From assembly GCF_001507535.1 (NCBI RefSeq), contig NZ_LQBN01000001.1, positions 310,001 to 374,000 on the forward strand: DNA of 64,000 bases. Direction: 5' to 3'. Below the pieces are notes generated by a model that was not told the origin of the DNA, did not search any database, and worked only from the letters and a program-made list of their open reading frames with translations. Numbering within the stretch: the stretch's first letter is position 1; every line of letters starts with the position of its first letter. The stretch is from Thiomicrospira sp. WB1 (GTDB taxonomy: Bacteria > Pseudomonadota > Gammaproteobacteria > Thiomicrospirales > Thiomicrospiraceae). Shown piece by piece: positions 8,286 through 17,648 of the stretch. The position numbers and the translations under genes are program-made.

Positions 8286-11072
8286 ATGGATGAAGCGTCA
8301 ACACGTCAATGCATCGATCAAAAACTGACGCTTGCCGGTTGGGTGGTGCAGGATAAAAACCGTCTGAACCTGCACGAAAGTCTTGGCGTCGCCGTGCGCG
8401 AAATGGACACGGACACCGGCCCGGCGGATTACATGCTGTTTGTGGCCGGAAAGGCCTGCGGCATCATCGAAGCCAAACGTGAAGGCACTGCGTTGGGCGG
8501 CGTGGCGGAGCAGTCCGGTCGCTATGCCGCGTCTAGCACCGCGCACATCAAACGCTGGGCCAACCCCGGCGAGCCGTTGCCGTTTTTGTACGAAGCCACC
8601 AATCAGGAAGTCTTTTTCCGCGACGAGCGCGATCCCAAGCCGCGTTCGCGCCGCGTGTTTCACTTTCACCGCCCCGAGACCTTGCATGACTGGGTGCAGC
8701 AAAGCGATACCTTTCGGTATCGATTGCAAAATTTACCCGACCTGGATATCGAAGGCTTGCGCGACTGTCAGGTGGACGCCATTACCGGCATCGAAGCCAG
8801 CCTAAAACACAATAAGCCGCGTGCGTTACTGCAAATGGCGACCGGCGCAGGCAAAACCTTTACCGCCGTCACGCAGGTTTACCGGCTGGCAAAATTCGCT
8901 CAGGCCAAAAGCATCCTCTTTCTGGTGGATCGCGGCAATCTGGGGCGGCAGGCCCTCAAAGAGTTCCAGAACTACACCGTGCCCGGAGACGGGCGAAAAT
9001 TCACCAGTCTTTATAACGTCACCCAACTGGGCGGCGCGGGCATTGGCGATGACATCAAGGTCACCATTTCCACCATTCAGCGGCTGTATTCGCAGTTAAG
9101 CGGCAAAGAGCTGGACGACGAAACCGAAGAGCACTCCACCTACGAAATCGAAGCCTCCGGCGATCAAAAACCTAAAGAGGTGCGTTACAACCCCGACATT
9201 CCCATTGAGCAGTTTGACCTGATCATCATCGACGAATGCCACCGCTCCATCTACAACCTCTGGCGGCAGGTGCTGGATTATTTTGACGCCTTTCTGATCG
9301 GTCTGACCGCCACGCCCACCAAAAAAACCATCGGCTTTTTCGGTCAGAATCTGGTCTCGGAATACACCCACGAAGACGCCATCGTCGATGAAGTCAACGT
9401 CGGTTACGACATCTACCGCATCAAAACCCAGCTTTCCGAAGAGGGCAATACCCTTGAAGCGGGCACCACCGTCTCGGTACGCGACAAACTCACCAAAGCC
9501 CAACGCCTGCAAAAACTGGACGAAGACGAAACCTATCTCGCCAGTCAGATCGACCGCAGTGTGATTGCGCCCAACCAGATCAAAACGATCATCAAAGGCT
9601 TTAAAGACCGCTGTTTGCCCGAGTGTTTTCCGGAGCGGCACTGGGTCGGCGAAGAGGCGGATCGCCGCATGGAATGGGTGCCCAAAACCCTGATCTTTGC
9701 CAAGGACGACGACCATGCCGACCGCATAGTGACCGCCGTGCGCGAAGTGTTTAACGAAGGTAACGACTTCTGCAAAAAAGTCACCTACCGGGTCGGCAAA
9801 AAGACTGCTGACGAAACCATTGCCGACTTTCGCACCAACCCGCGTTTTCGCGTCGCCGTCACCGTGGACATGATCGCCACCGGCACCGACATCAAACCGC
9901 TCGAATGCGTGCTCTTTATGCGCGACGTCAAAAGCCAGGCCTACTACGAACAGATGAAAGGGCGCGGCACCCGCGTGATTGACGTGGACGACTTGCGCAA
10001 AGTCACGCCCGACGCCGTCGCCAAAACCCGCTTTGTGCTGGTTGATGCCGTTGGCGTCACCGAAACCGACAAAACCGAATCCAAGTCGCTGGAACGCAAA
10101 CCGTCCATCTCCACCAAAAATCTCATGGAACAGATCGCTCGCGGCGACCGTCATTCCGACAGCCTGCGCTCATTGGGCAATCGGCTTATGCGTCTGGACA
10201 TGAAACTCTCCGACGCGCAACGGGCGCAAGTCACCAAAGTCGCCGAACAGCCGCTGGCCCTGATCGCCGGGAAGTTGATTCACGCCACTAATGACGAGTC
10301 ATTGGTTGAAAACGCCTGCCAGACCACCGGCAAAATCGAAGACGACTTGACCGACGACGACATTCAGCATGTGTTTGAGCCGCAGGCCGATGCGCTGGTT
10401 AAACCCTTTCACAACCCTGATCTGCGCGAACTGCTCGAAGACCTGCGCCGCGACACCGAACAGATTGTCGACGATACCGCCGACGAACTGATTGACGGCA
10501 CCGGCTATGACGTGGAAAAAGCCGAGCACCTGATTGAAAGTTGGCAACAGTTTATTCAGGACCATCAAAACGAGCTGGACGCCATTACCCTGATCTATCA
10601 AAAGCCCTACCAGCAACGCCACCTCAGTTACGACCTGATTGAACAATTGGCCGACGAGATCAAACAGCCGCCCTATAACATCGCCCCGCTCGAAGTCTGG
10701 AAAGCCTACGAACAGTTGGAAAAAGCCAAGGTCAAATGCGTGCCCGCCAAGGATTTGCTCACCCATCTGGTCAGCCTGATCCGTTTTGCCACCCAAAACG
10801 TTAACCAACTGGAACCCTTTGACCAAACCGTCAACAAAAACTACCAGGCCTGGTTAAAACAGACCCGAGAAACCGGCGCCCAATTCAGCGACGAGCAAAC
10901 CCAGTGGCTGGAACAGATCAAAGACCAGATCGCCCAAAACGCCGAAATGACGCTCGAAGACTTTGAATACACGCCCTTTAATGAAAACGGCGGGCTCATC
11001 AAAGCCAGACAGCTTTTCGGCCAAGACCTCAATAAAGTCATTCAAGAACTCAACGGCTACTTAATCGCCTGA
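8286..11072 (+). CDS. hsdR: Type I restriction enzyme R subunit, EcoEI-like
   Basis: 928 residues. The N-terminus carries the PD-(D/E)xK nuclease: Asp48 in GPADYML and E62-A-K64 in IIEAKREG. The SF2 motor follows with Walker A in MATGAGKTFTA (about 184-194), a DECH box (about 314-317) and GLTATP, then SAT-like motifs and an arginine-finger region (MKGRGTRV). The long helical C-terminus is that of EcoEI-type R subunits. It would translocate DNA and cut unmodified DNA together with HsdM and HsdS. It is the first gene of the island, with a weak ribosome site and no promoter I can define after tRNA-Leu. HsdM is encoded eight genes downstream, an unusual order. Confidence 0.95.
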   Translation: MDEASTRQCIDQKLTLAGWVVQDKNRLNLHESLGVAVREMDTDTGPADYMLFVAGKACGIIEAKREGTALGGVAEQSGRYAASSTAHIKRWANPGEPLPFLYEATNQEVFFRDERDPKPRSRRVFHFHRPETLHDWVQQSDTFRYRLQNLPDLDIEGLRDCQVDAITGIEASLKHNKPRALLQMATGAGKTFTAVTQVYRLAKFAQAKSILFLVDRGNLGRQALKEFQNYTVPGDGRKFTSLYNVTQLGGAGIGDDIKVTISTIQRLYSQLSGKELDDETEEHSTYEIEASGDQKPKEVRYNPDIPIEQFDLIIIDECHRSIYNLWRQVLDYFDAFLIGLTATPTKKTIGFFGQNLVSEYTHEDAIVDEVNVGYDIYRIKTQLSEEGNTLEAGTTVSVRDKLTKAQRLQKLDEDETYLASQIDRSVIAPNQIKTIIKGFKDRCLPECFPERHWVGEEADRRMEWVPKTLIFAKDDDHADRIVTAVREVFNEGNDFCKKVTYRVGKKTADETIADFRTNPRFRVAVTVDMIATGTDIKPLECVLFMRDVKSQAYYEQMKGRGTRVIDVDDLRKVTPDAVAKTRFVLVDAVGVTETDKTESKSLERKPSISTKNLMEQIARGDRHSDSLRSLGNRLMRLDMKLSDAQRAQVTKVAEQPLALIAGKLIHATNDESLVENACQTTGKIEDDLTDDDIQHVFEPQADALVKPFHNPDLRELLEDLRRDTEQIVDDTADELIDGTGYDVEKAEHLIESWQQFIQDHQNELDAITLIYQKPYQQRHLSYDLIEQLADEIKQPPYNIAPLEVWKAYEQLEKAKVKCVPAKDLLTHLVSLIRFATQNVNQLEPFDQTVNKNYQAWLKQTRETGAQFSDEQTQWLEQIKDQIAQNAEMTLEDFEYTPFNENGGLIKARQLFGQDLNKVIQELNGYLIA

Positions 11073-11076
11073 AACC

Positions 11077-11088
11077 ACCAGGCCTGGT
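11077..11088. repeat. ACCAGGCCTGGT palindrome, hsdR-hsdS gap
   Basis: Perfect copy of the window-wide 12-bp palindrome, followed by AAAAAAG, only four bases after the hsdR stop and 12 bases before the hsdS start. Confidence 0.9.
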
Positions 11089-11100
11089 AAAAAAGAGACT

Positions 11101-12519
11101 ATGGACGTACAAGAAACGACAATAAAAACACAAGGGAACGAACTTCCAGAAGGGTGGAAACAAACCACACTTGGTGAAATAGGCGAGTATATAAATGGAA
11201 GAGGTTTCAGGAAAACTGAATGGTCTGATACCGGGCTTCCGATCATTCGGATTCAGAATCTCACCGGCTCAAACAAGGATTGGCACTACTTTAATGGTGA
11301 GTTAGATGAGCGACATATAGTGGAAAAGGGAGATTTATTAATCTCTTGGTCGGCAACATTAGGTGCATATTTGTGGACAGGTCCTAAGGCCGCATTAAAT
11401 CAGCACATTTTTAAAGTGCGCTCCTACGTTGACAAAAAAATTCACTATTACTTGATTCAGCATATTCTTTCTGACTTGTATCGACAAGCTCATGGCTCGG
11501 GAATGGTTCATATAACAAAGACAAAGTTTGAAAAAACAAAGGTCTGGATTCCTGAAAAAGAGCAAGCACAACGGCATATGGTCGCCAAAATCGAAGAGCT
11601 GTTTTCGCATATTGATGCGGGCATTGAAAACCTGAAAATCGCCAAAGACAAACTCAAACAATACCGCCAATCCGTTCTCAAAGCCGCCGTCACCGGCGAA
11701 CTCACCAAAGAGTGGCGAGAACAAAACGCCGACCAAATCGAACCCGCCGACCAACTGCTGCAACGCATCCTAAAAGAACGCCGCCAACGCTGGGAACAAC
11801 AGCAACTAGAACAACTCAAAGCCAAAGGCAAACCACCCAAAAACGACAAATGGAAAGAGAAATACAAAGAGCCAAGCCTAGAAGGTGGCGCTTTTTTTGA
11901 CTCTATTCCTGCGAGCTGGGCAACTGCTACTGTTGATGCGATAGCATCTGATGTTCGTTATGGTAGTAGTTCCAAAACAAACGATGATGCATCTGGTGTT
12001 CCTGTTATTCGTATGGGAAATATTGTTGAGGGTGAGTTAGATTATTCAAACCTAAAGTATTTGCCCACCGATCATAACGAATTTCCTGAACTTCTCTTGA
12101 AGGGTGGAGATTTATTATTTAATCGTACTAACAGCGCTGAACTTGTCGGTAAAACTGCAGTATTTGTTGATATAGGTAAACCAGTATCACTTGCTTCATA
12201 TCTGATCAGGGTTAGAGTTCTTGATGGGATCTACTCTAAGTTTGTAGCCTATTTCATTAATTCAGTAATCGGTAGGAATTGGATAAAAAGCTGTGTCAGT
12301 CAGAATGTCGGTCAGGCGAATGTGAATGGAACAAAATTAAAAGCATTGCTTGTTCCTATTCCACCAATAGATGAACAAAAAGAAATAGTCCGAATTGTCG
12401 AAGAAAAAATCACCGCCGCTGACCGCCTAATGGCCGAAATCGACACCAAACTCACCCAAGCCCAGCAACAAAAACAAACCATCCTCGCTTCAGCGTTTTC
12501 AGGAAGATTATTGAGGTAA
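11101..12519 (+). CDS. hsdS: Type I restriction specificity subunit
   Basis: 472 residues in the usual two-half layout. Target-recognition domain 1 (residues about 18-155, beginning LPEGWKQTTLGEIGEY) and domain 2 (about 265-430, beginning SIPASWATATVDAI) are each followed by a conserved helical spacer (KIEELFSHIDAGIENLK and VEEKITAADRLMAEIDTKL). HsdS selects the bipartite DNA site for the M2S methylase and the R2M2S nuclease. Both recognition domains are visibly AT-rich while the spacers are GC-rich like hsdR, a mosaic that suggests domain exchange. Its stop nearly abuts the next start, with GAGG inside its last codons, so the ATPase gene behind it is translated from the same message. Confidence 0.95.
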   Translation: MDVQETTIKTQGNELPEGWKQTTLGEIGEYINGRGFRKTEWSDTGLPIIRIQNLTGSNKDWHYFNGELDERHIVEKGDLLISWSATLGAYLWTGPKAALNQHIFKVRSYVDKKIHYYLIQHILSDLYRQAHGSGMVHITKTKFEKTKVWIPEKEQAQRHMVAKIEELFSHIDAGIENLKIAKDKLKQYRQSVLKAAVTGELTKEWREQNADQIEPADQLLQRILKERRQRWEQQQLEQLKAKGKPPKNDKWKEKYKEPSLEGGAFFDSIPASWATATVDAIASDVRYGSSSKTNDDASGVPVIRMGNIVEGELDYSNLKYLPTDHNEFPELLLKGGDLLFNRTNSAELVGKTAVFVDIGKPVSLASYLIRVRVLDGIYSKFVAYFINSVIGRNWIKSCVSQNVGQANVNGTKLKALLVPIPPIDEQKEIVRIVEEKITAADRLMAEIDTKLTQAQQQKQTILASAFSGRLLR

Positions 12520-12524
12520 ACATT

Positions 12525-15185
12525 ATGAAACAGTTCCCGAAAGGCTCAGAATGGCAAAAATGGGATTTACATATTCATACGCCATTTACAAAGTTGAACA
12601 ATCAGTTTTCTAATGACTGGGAAGCTTATGTTCGAGCAATAATAGATCAAGAGCTTTCAGTTATTGGGGCTACAAATTATTTTTGTTTTTCGGATAATGA
12701 AATTGAAAACACAAGATCGAAGTTGGAAGGCGGGGGCTTTGAGGGCGTAGTTCTTCCAAATCTCGAATTTCGACTTAATCAGCAAAATAAAGATGACGAT
12801 TTTATAAATATTCACTTATTGTTTTCTGAAAGTATTTCAACTGACAAAATAAATAGAGCCTTTAATCGACTTCCAATTACAAATACCACATCAGATGGAA
12901 AACCTATCTATTGTATTGAGGAAGATCTTGAAAGTTCGGGAGTTAGCATTGACACCATCCTTGTTGAGCTAAGCAGTTTGCTTGACTGTGTTGATCAGCA
13001 TTTTCATATAGGTAGTGATGTTTTAGTTATTGGCTGCCCAAATGGTTATGGTTCGTATAGGCCAGCAAGAGGGGACGGTCGGGGTAATAATTATGCAATT
13101 GAGATTGATAAAAAGCTTGGCGCGTTGTTTGGAAATCAAGACGATAGAGAGTTCTTTTTGCAACCAGAAGGATCAAGGTTTGACGGAAGCATTAAGAAAC
13201 CTGTTTATCATTGCTCAGATGCACATAAAATAAGTGAAGTCGGTCAAGGCTTTACATGGATTAAAGCTAATCCAAATTTTGAAGGCTTAGTTCAAACACT
13301 CTTTGAACCCGAAGAAAGAGTTAGGATTCAACAAGACAACCCTTCCTTAGATTATGCAAAACCATATTTCTCATCCTTAAAATTTTTAGGTTCTGTTATT
13401 GATGGAGGCTCTCCTAGTTTTTCATCAAGTGAAATTCCTCTGAATGCTAATTTAGTCGCATTGATTGGTGGCCGAGGTACAGGGAAAAGCATACTATTTG
13501 ACTGTGTTTACAAAACCTTTGATCAAACAAACGAATTAAAAGAAAAAAGGATTCAGGCAATCTCACCTGATGATTTCGAGGTTTCGTATCTTAAGCCTGA
13601 TGGAACCAAAGAATCTTATGAATATGGAGAAGTTGCGAATCTGGATTATCTACATGTGAGGCAAGGAGAAATCAAACGTGTTGCGGAAACCTCGGAAAGT
13701 TTGAGTGATGCTTTGAAAAAACTACTTGGTATTTACGGTGAAAATGATGTGCCTCAATATGACACCGATTTTCGTTTGATTCTAGAAAAGATTCACAAAA
13801 CCAAATTCTGGTTTGACGAAGTTGATTCAGAAGGTAAAAAGCTTAACGATGTTTCCAGAAATAAACAGATCATTCAACAGAATAAAAACTTGATTGAAAC
13901 GATTACTACAGATGGTAATAAGAAAAATATTGAGAAATTTCAACAAAGTTCCGAAAAGGCTAATCAACTAAAATCTTACTTAAGAAAACTTTCGGACTTA
14001 AAAGCAAAATTAGAGTTTTTTGAGAAAGATACAAATAACGAAATTGATTTAATTAATGAAAGTCAATTGTCTGATCCAAAGTTGACAAAAGTTTCCTTCA
14101 ATCACTCATATCAAGAAATTAATAGCTTAGAACGGAAGTACTTTACCGAAATTGCAGATATTGAAGTTCAAAATGACGACATACGTAATGATTTGAGGCA
14201 ACAGGGCGTCGATCAGGATGTCAGTACCTTGTTGAAAAAAGTCGACTTCTATAAAAAAGAAATAGATAGTGCAAAATTTAGAATTGATGAATTTAAAGTA
14301 AAAGAAAAAACACTAGTTAGTTTTATAGACGAAAGGTCTGCGTTAGTAGAAAGAATCAAAGTCGACTTGGAAGAGCAATCGAGATCAATTACGACTACTT
14401 TTGAAGGTTTAACGGCTACCAATGGTGAGTTAAACGAAGATCAACAGTCATTGATTACTGATTTACTGAATGAGATAAACATTGAAGGGAAAATATATTT
14501 TGATGTGAAAGTTTTCTATCAAGGGCTCAAGCAATTACTGCATGGCTCAAAATTCAGAAGCAGTGATTCGGTATCAAAAGAAGAGAAGATACAGCAAACA
14601 TTTAATGTAAACAATTTTGATGATTTTTTGAATTTAGCTAGGAATGAAAAAATTATTGACCTTGGTGATCTGGAAGATATTAATTTAGAGACTTTTTCAA
14701 CTTTATCAGATTACTTTGTTAGAAATGGTTTTAATATATTTGAGTATATTTTCTTACATGAGCATCGGTCTAAATATCTATATGTCAAACCAGTTATTGA
14801 ATACCTTGGAAAGTCACCTGAAAAATTATCTGTGGGTCAACGAGGAACGTTTTACGTTTGTATGAAACTTGCCACGGATGCGTTTGGAAGTCCTTTTATT
14901 TTTGATCAGCCAGAGGATGATTTAGATAATAAATTCATTATGAATCAATTGGTTCCAATTTTTAGAAAGATCAAAAAATACCGACAAGTTATTATTGCAA
15001 CGCATAACGCAAACCTTGTCGTCAACGCAGATGCCGAGCAAGTGATTGTTGCTGAAAATGATGATGAAGTATTGTCTTATAAATCTGGAGCTATTGAGTG
15101 TACCGAAATTAGAAATGATATTTGCGAAATACTTGAAGGCGGACAATCCGCCTTCGAAAAGCGTGAACAAAAATACGGCTTTTAG
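12525..15185 (+). CDS. PHP-domain ABC/SMC-like ATPase, TrlF-like putative defence protein
   Basis: 886 residues. The N-terminus is a PHP-type metallo-phosphoesterase: WDLHIHTPF (H16, H18) and a later HCSDAH (about 228-233). A P-loop GGRGTGKS (about 316-323) opens a split ABC/SMC ATPase; a coiled-coil stretch (about 420-660) separates it from the signature LSVGQRG (about 768), Walker B FIFDQPEDDLDN (about 791-802) and a His-switch ATHNANLVV. The architecture resembles proteins that databases label TrlF-like AAA ATPases, often linked to restriction loci; that name is from memory and unverified. Codons are about one third GC, far below hsdR. It lies directly behind hsdS and before a two-TM protein. 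A nuclease or nucleotide-hydrolysing effector triggered by DNA-end or phage sensing is my inference. Confidence 0.7.
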   Translation: MKQFPKGSEWQKWDLHIHTPFTKLNNQFSNDWEAYVRAIIDQELSVIGATNYFCFSDNEIENTRSKLEGGGFEGVVLPNLEFRLNQQNKDDDFINIHLLFSESISTDKINRAFNRLPITNTTSDGKPIYCIEEDLESSGVSIDTILVELSSLLDCVDQHFHIGSDVLVIGCPNGYGSYRPARGDGRGNNYAIEIDKKLGALFGNQDDREFFLQPEGSRFDGSIKKPVYHCSDAHKISEVGQGFTWIKANPNFEGLVQTLFEPEERVRIQQDNPSLDYAKPYFSSLKFLGSVIDGGSPSFSSSEIPLNANLVALIGGRGTGKSILFDCVYKTFDQTNELKEKRIQAISPDDFEVSYLKPDGTKESYEYGEVANLDYLHVRQGEIKRVAETSESLSDALKKLLGIYGENDVPQYDTDFRLILEKIHKTKFWFDEVDSEGKKLNDVSRNKQIIQQNKNLIETITTDGNKKNIEKFQQSSEKANQLKSYLRKLSDLKAKLEFFEKDTNNEIDLINESQLSDPKLTKVSFNHSYQEINSLERKYFTEIADIEVQNDDIRNDLRQQGVDQDVSTLLKKVDFYKKEIDSAKFRIDEFKVKEKTLVSFIDERSALVERIKVDLEEQSRSITTTFEGLTATNGELNEDQQSLITDLLNEINIEGKIYFDVKVFYQGLKQLLHGSKFRSSDSVSKEEKIQQTFNVNNFDDFLNLARNEKIIDLGDLEDINLETFSTLSDYFVRNGFNIFEYIFLHEHRSKYLYVKPVIEYLGKSPEKLSVGQRGTFYVCMKLATDAFGSPFIFDQPEDDLDNKFIMNQLVPIFRKIKKYRQVIIATHNANLVVNADAEQVIVAENDDEVLSYKSGAIECTEIRNDICEILEGGQSAFEKREQKYGF

Positions 15186-15199
15186 TTTTAGGAAATTAC

Positions 15200-15745
15200 A
15201 TGCTTGATAGAACTGTAGAATTTTTGTATGAACAACTTTCTTATCATAAAAGAAAAGCTAGAAATCACTTTCTGTTGTTATGGTTCGTTGCATTCATAAT
15301 TTTTATTATTGTTTTGCTAAATGCTGGTTATGTTTTGGAAGTGCTAAAAGGTGTTGTGGATGTACAATTCTATTTACAAACCTGTTCTTCGTGTCAAAGT
15401 AATTTGGCAAATAGTGAAATGCCAGATCTTGTGACGCTGATAAATGAAAATTATTTTGTTTACGCTGCAATTTCAGGTTTTGTGCTGGGTATGGTTTCAT
15501 TGATGGGGTTGCTAAGGTTCCACATAAAGAGAATATCTCAATTGGAGATAGATATTAAAGAATTTAGCTTGGTAAATTCTTTGTCTGACAATGAGTATTT
15601 TGATATACAGTCCAATAAAGATATATACGAAAGGTTATTTTCTTCTGGTAATTCAGAAGTACCAAAAATTGATGCTTTGGGATTAGTGAAAGATAGTTTA
15701 GATAGATTAAATTTTACAATTAGAGATTTAATAAAGAACAAATAA
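15200..15745 (+). CDS. Two-TM protein of unknown function, partner of the PHP ATPase
   Basis: 181 residues, not recognised. After a basic amphipathic N-terminus (HKRKARNH) there are two hydrophobic segments at about 23-45 and 86-108, joined by a loop holding CSSCQSN. A polar, partly helical C-terminal half follows, rich in Leu/Asp/Asn. Base composition is as AT-rich as the ATPase gene 14 bases upstream, so both probably arrived together. Its stop overlaps the mrr start as TAATG. A membrane partner beside a nucleotide-binding defence ATPase recalls effector-sensor pairs, but nothing in the sequence proves this. Confidence 0.75.
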   Translation: MLDRTVEFLYEQLSYHKRKARNHFLLLWFVAFIIFIIVLLNAGYVLEVLKGVVDVQFYLQTCSSCQSNLANSEMPDLVTLINENYFVYAAISGFVLGMVSLMGLLRFHIKRISQLEIDIKEFSLVNSLSDNEYFDIQSNKDIYERLFSSGNSEVPKIDALGLVKDSLDRLNFTIRDLIKNK

Positions 15746-16665
15746 TGACTATTCCTGATTTCCAAAGCGTGATGCTCCCGGTTCTAAAAGTTGTTTCCAG
15801 CGGCGAGGTCATGAACAAAAACGATGTGGTGGAGCAGGTAAGCGAGGCGTTTAGGTTGTCGCCTGAGCAGCGGGCGGAATTGTTGCCGTCCGGTAAGCAG
15901 ACGGTGATTAAAAACCGCATTGGCTGGGCGATGACCTATTTGAAAAAGGCCGGTCTGGTCAGTTCACCCAAACGGGCGCATATTCAGGTTACGGATTTGG
16001 GTCGGCAGGTATTGGCGCAACATCCGGAAAAGATCAATGTGCGCTTTCTGAAGCAATATGAGAGTTTCCGTCAGTTTCATACGGCCAAACCCGCGCAAAA
16101 GGCCACCAGCGAGTCAGCCCAAACCGATGACCTGCCGGAAACCCCGGATGAACAGCTTCAGCAGGCCTATCAGTCTTTAAACGCCAGTCTGGCGGAAGAG
16201 TTGTTGGAAAGCGTCAAGCAGGTCTCCCCACAGGCGTTTGAACAGCTGGTGGTGGATTTGATGTTGGCGATGGGCTATGGCGGCGCGCGCATGGAGGCGG
16301 GGCAGGCAACCCAGCTCACCGGCGATGACGGCATAGATGGCATCATCAATGAAGACAAGTTGGGGCTGGATTCGATTTACCTGCAAGCCAAGCGCTGGGA
16401 AAACACCGTGCATCGCCCGGAGATCGACAAGTTTATCGGCTCCTTAACCCGTCAGGGCGCGAGCAAGGGCGTGTTTATCACCACCTCCGGCTTTTCCGAC
16501 GGCGCACTGGCCTCGGTTAAGAATGGTCTGAATTTGTCGGTGGTGCTGGTGGATGGACAGCAACTCGCCGAACTCATGATCGAGCACAACCTGGGCGTGA
16601 ACATCAAAGAGACCTACCAAGTCAAAACCCTCGATTCCGATTACTTTGACGGGTTTATAGGCTAA
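15745..16665 (+). CDS. mrr: Mrr-type restriction endonuclease
   Basis: 306 residues. An N-terminal winged-helix domain (residues about 1-90, with NRIGWAMTYLKKAGLVSSPKR) is followed by the Mrr catalytic domain: FEQLVVDLMLAMGY, the catalytic Asp in TGDDGIDGII (about 194) and YLQAKRW (Q-x-K near 213-215), then GVFITTSGFSDGA. Mrr enzymes are type IV, cutting methylated DNA. It overlaps the preceding stop by TAATG, but its GC-rich codons match hsdR, not the AT-rich pair. A modification-dependent nuclease inside a type I methylase operon implies that its site differs from the HsdM/HsdS mark. Confidence 0.93.
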   Translation: MTIPDFQSVMLPVLKVVSSGEVMNKNDVVEQVSEAFRLSPEQRAELLPSGKQTVIKNRIGWAMTYLKKAGLVSSPKRAHIQVTDLGRQVLAQHPEKINVRFLKQYESFRQFHTAKPAQKATSESAQTDDLPETPDEQLQQAYQSLNASLAEELLESVKQVSPQAFEQLVVDLMLAMGYGGARMEAGQATQLTGDDGIDGIINEDKLGLDSIYLQAKRWENTVHRPEIDKFIGSLTRQGASKGVFITTSGFSDGALASVKNGLNLSVVLVDGQQLAELMIEHNLGVNIKETYQVKTLDSDYFDGFIG

Positions 16666-16676
16666 TGGACGGTTGA

Positions 16677-17564
16677 ATGCTTGGCGAAATATCTTCTGGT
16701 CTATCGATTGTTGAGTTTCTTACCAAATGGTCTAAAAAATTCTGGCCGTTGAAAAAACAACCGCCTGAAAATATAGCGACCCGCTTTTTTCTGCTTTTTG
16801 AATCTCACGGTGTTCATCAAAATCAAATCCCGTCTTTAATCGGTCATGGTTTGACCATCGCAGATGTTCAAACTGAAGAAGCTTTGTTCCCGCGCTTAAA
16901 TGATGCGATTTTGAATGATGTCTGTGAACTGTTTGCTGTTCGTCGTGAATGGTTGGACGGTGCGGATGACCAAATTTATCCATTGCATGATTTTTATAAA
17001 TGGCCAGAGCAGTTTTCTGAGTTTCTGGATGGTTTATTGGTTGATAAAGCTGCCTATGAAGTATCGGGCGTTGTCCTGGCTACAAGGCATGCCAATAGGA
17101 CAGGTAGCGCTTTAATCATTTTAGAGGAACCGGTTGGCTTGATCGGTGATAAATCAGTTTGTCGTTATCACCTCTGTCATAACTGGGTGTTCAGTTATTG
17201 GAAGTCGAGAACGTATTTGTCGGCTTGTGTAGCGATTGCTTGGAAAAAGAAGGTCTGTTTAATGGGAAGGTATGTCGATCAGTCGGTAATCGATCAGTAC
17301 CAAGATGGAAGGACCCTTCTTGAATATTCGATCAATACTGCGCTGCCTTTGAATGGTGCTCCGTGGTGCCCGGAAGAGATGGCTTTAAAGCCTGAAATTT
17401 TTCTTGATGGGATTGATGAAGATGGTTTTGGAAAAGCAGCCGCGTTGAATCTATGGCTGGCTGAAGAAAAGAAAGGCTTGATGGATACGGGGTTGGGTTA
17501 TCTCAAAGTGAGGGATGCTTTTGAAAACAAACTGGGCGAAATGCAATCCAGTCACCTTAACTAA
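16677..17564 (+). CDS. Unrecognised protein of the defence island
   Basis: 295 residues that I do not recognise. The first 90 hold a short amphipathic start, a basic linker (KWSKKFWPLKKQPPENI) and a helical stretch (FESHGVHQNQIPSLIGHGLTIADV then VCELFAVRREWLDG) that recalls an XRE-like helical module. The middle (about 115-210) looks like a beta-rich sensor with VSGVVLATRHAN, ALIILEEPVGLIGDK and two Cys/His pairs (CRYHLCHNW). The C-terminus is helical. It starts eleven bases after mrr and ends before the hipBA operators, so it closes the first half of the island operon. A DNA-binding or sensing role is a guess. Confidence 0.7.
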   Translation: MLGEISSGLSIVEFLTKWSKKFWPLKKQPPENIATRFFLLFESHGVHQNQIPSLIGHGLTIADVQTEEALFPRLNDAILNDVCELFAVRREWLDGADDQIYPLHDFYKWPEQFSEFLDGLLVDKAAYEVSGVVLATRHANRTGSALIILEEPVGLIGDKSVCRYHLCHNWVFSYWKSRTYLSACVAIAWKKKVCLMGRYVDQSVIDQYQDGRTLLEYSINTALPLNGAPWCPEEMALKPEIFLDGIDEDGFGKAAALNLWLAEEKKGLMDTGLGYLKVRDAFENKLGEMQSSHLN

Positions 17565-17592
17565 AGAGACTGTTTTACCTAATTCTGAATAT

Positions 17593-17610
17593 TATACGGT
17601 ATAGCGTATA
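17593..17610. promoter_or_regulatory. HipB operator copy 1
   Basis: TATACG-GTATAG-CGTATA: a 6-bp inverted repeat with a six-base centre. It is the first of three identical sites spaced exactly 28 bases apart upstream of hipB. Confidence 0.8.
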
Positions 17611-17620
17611 GATTGATTTT

Positions 17621-17638
17621 TATACGGTATAGCGTATA
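17621..17638. promoter_or_regulatory. HipB operator copy 2
   Basis: Identical 18-bp site to the copies at 17593 and 17649. E. coli hipBA likewise has several operators of related TATCC...GGATA form, bound cooperatively by HipB. Confidence 0.8.
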
Positions 17639-17648
17639 ATTATGTTTT

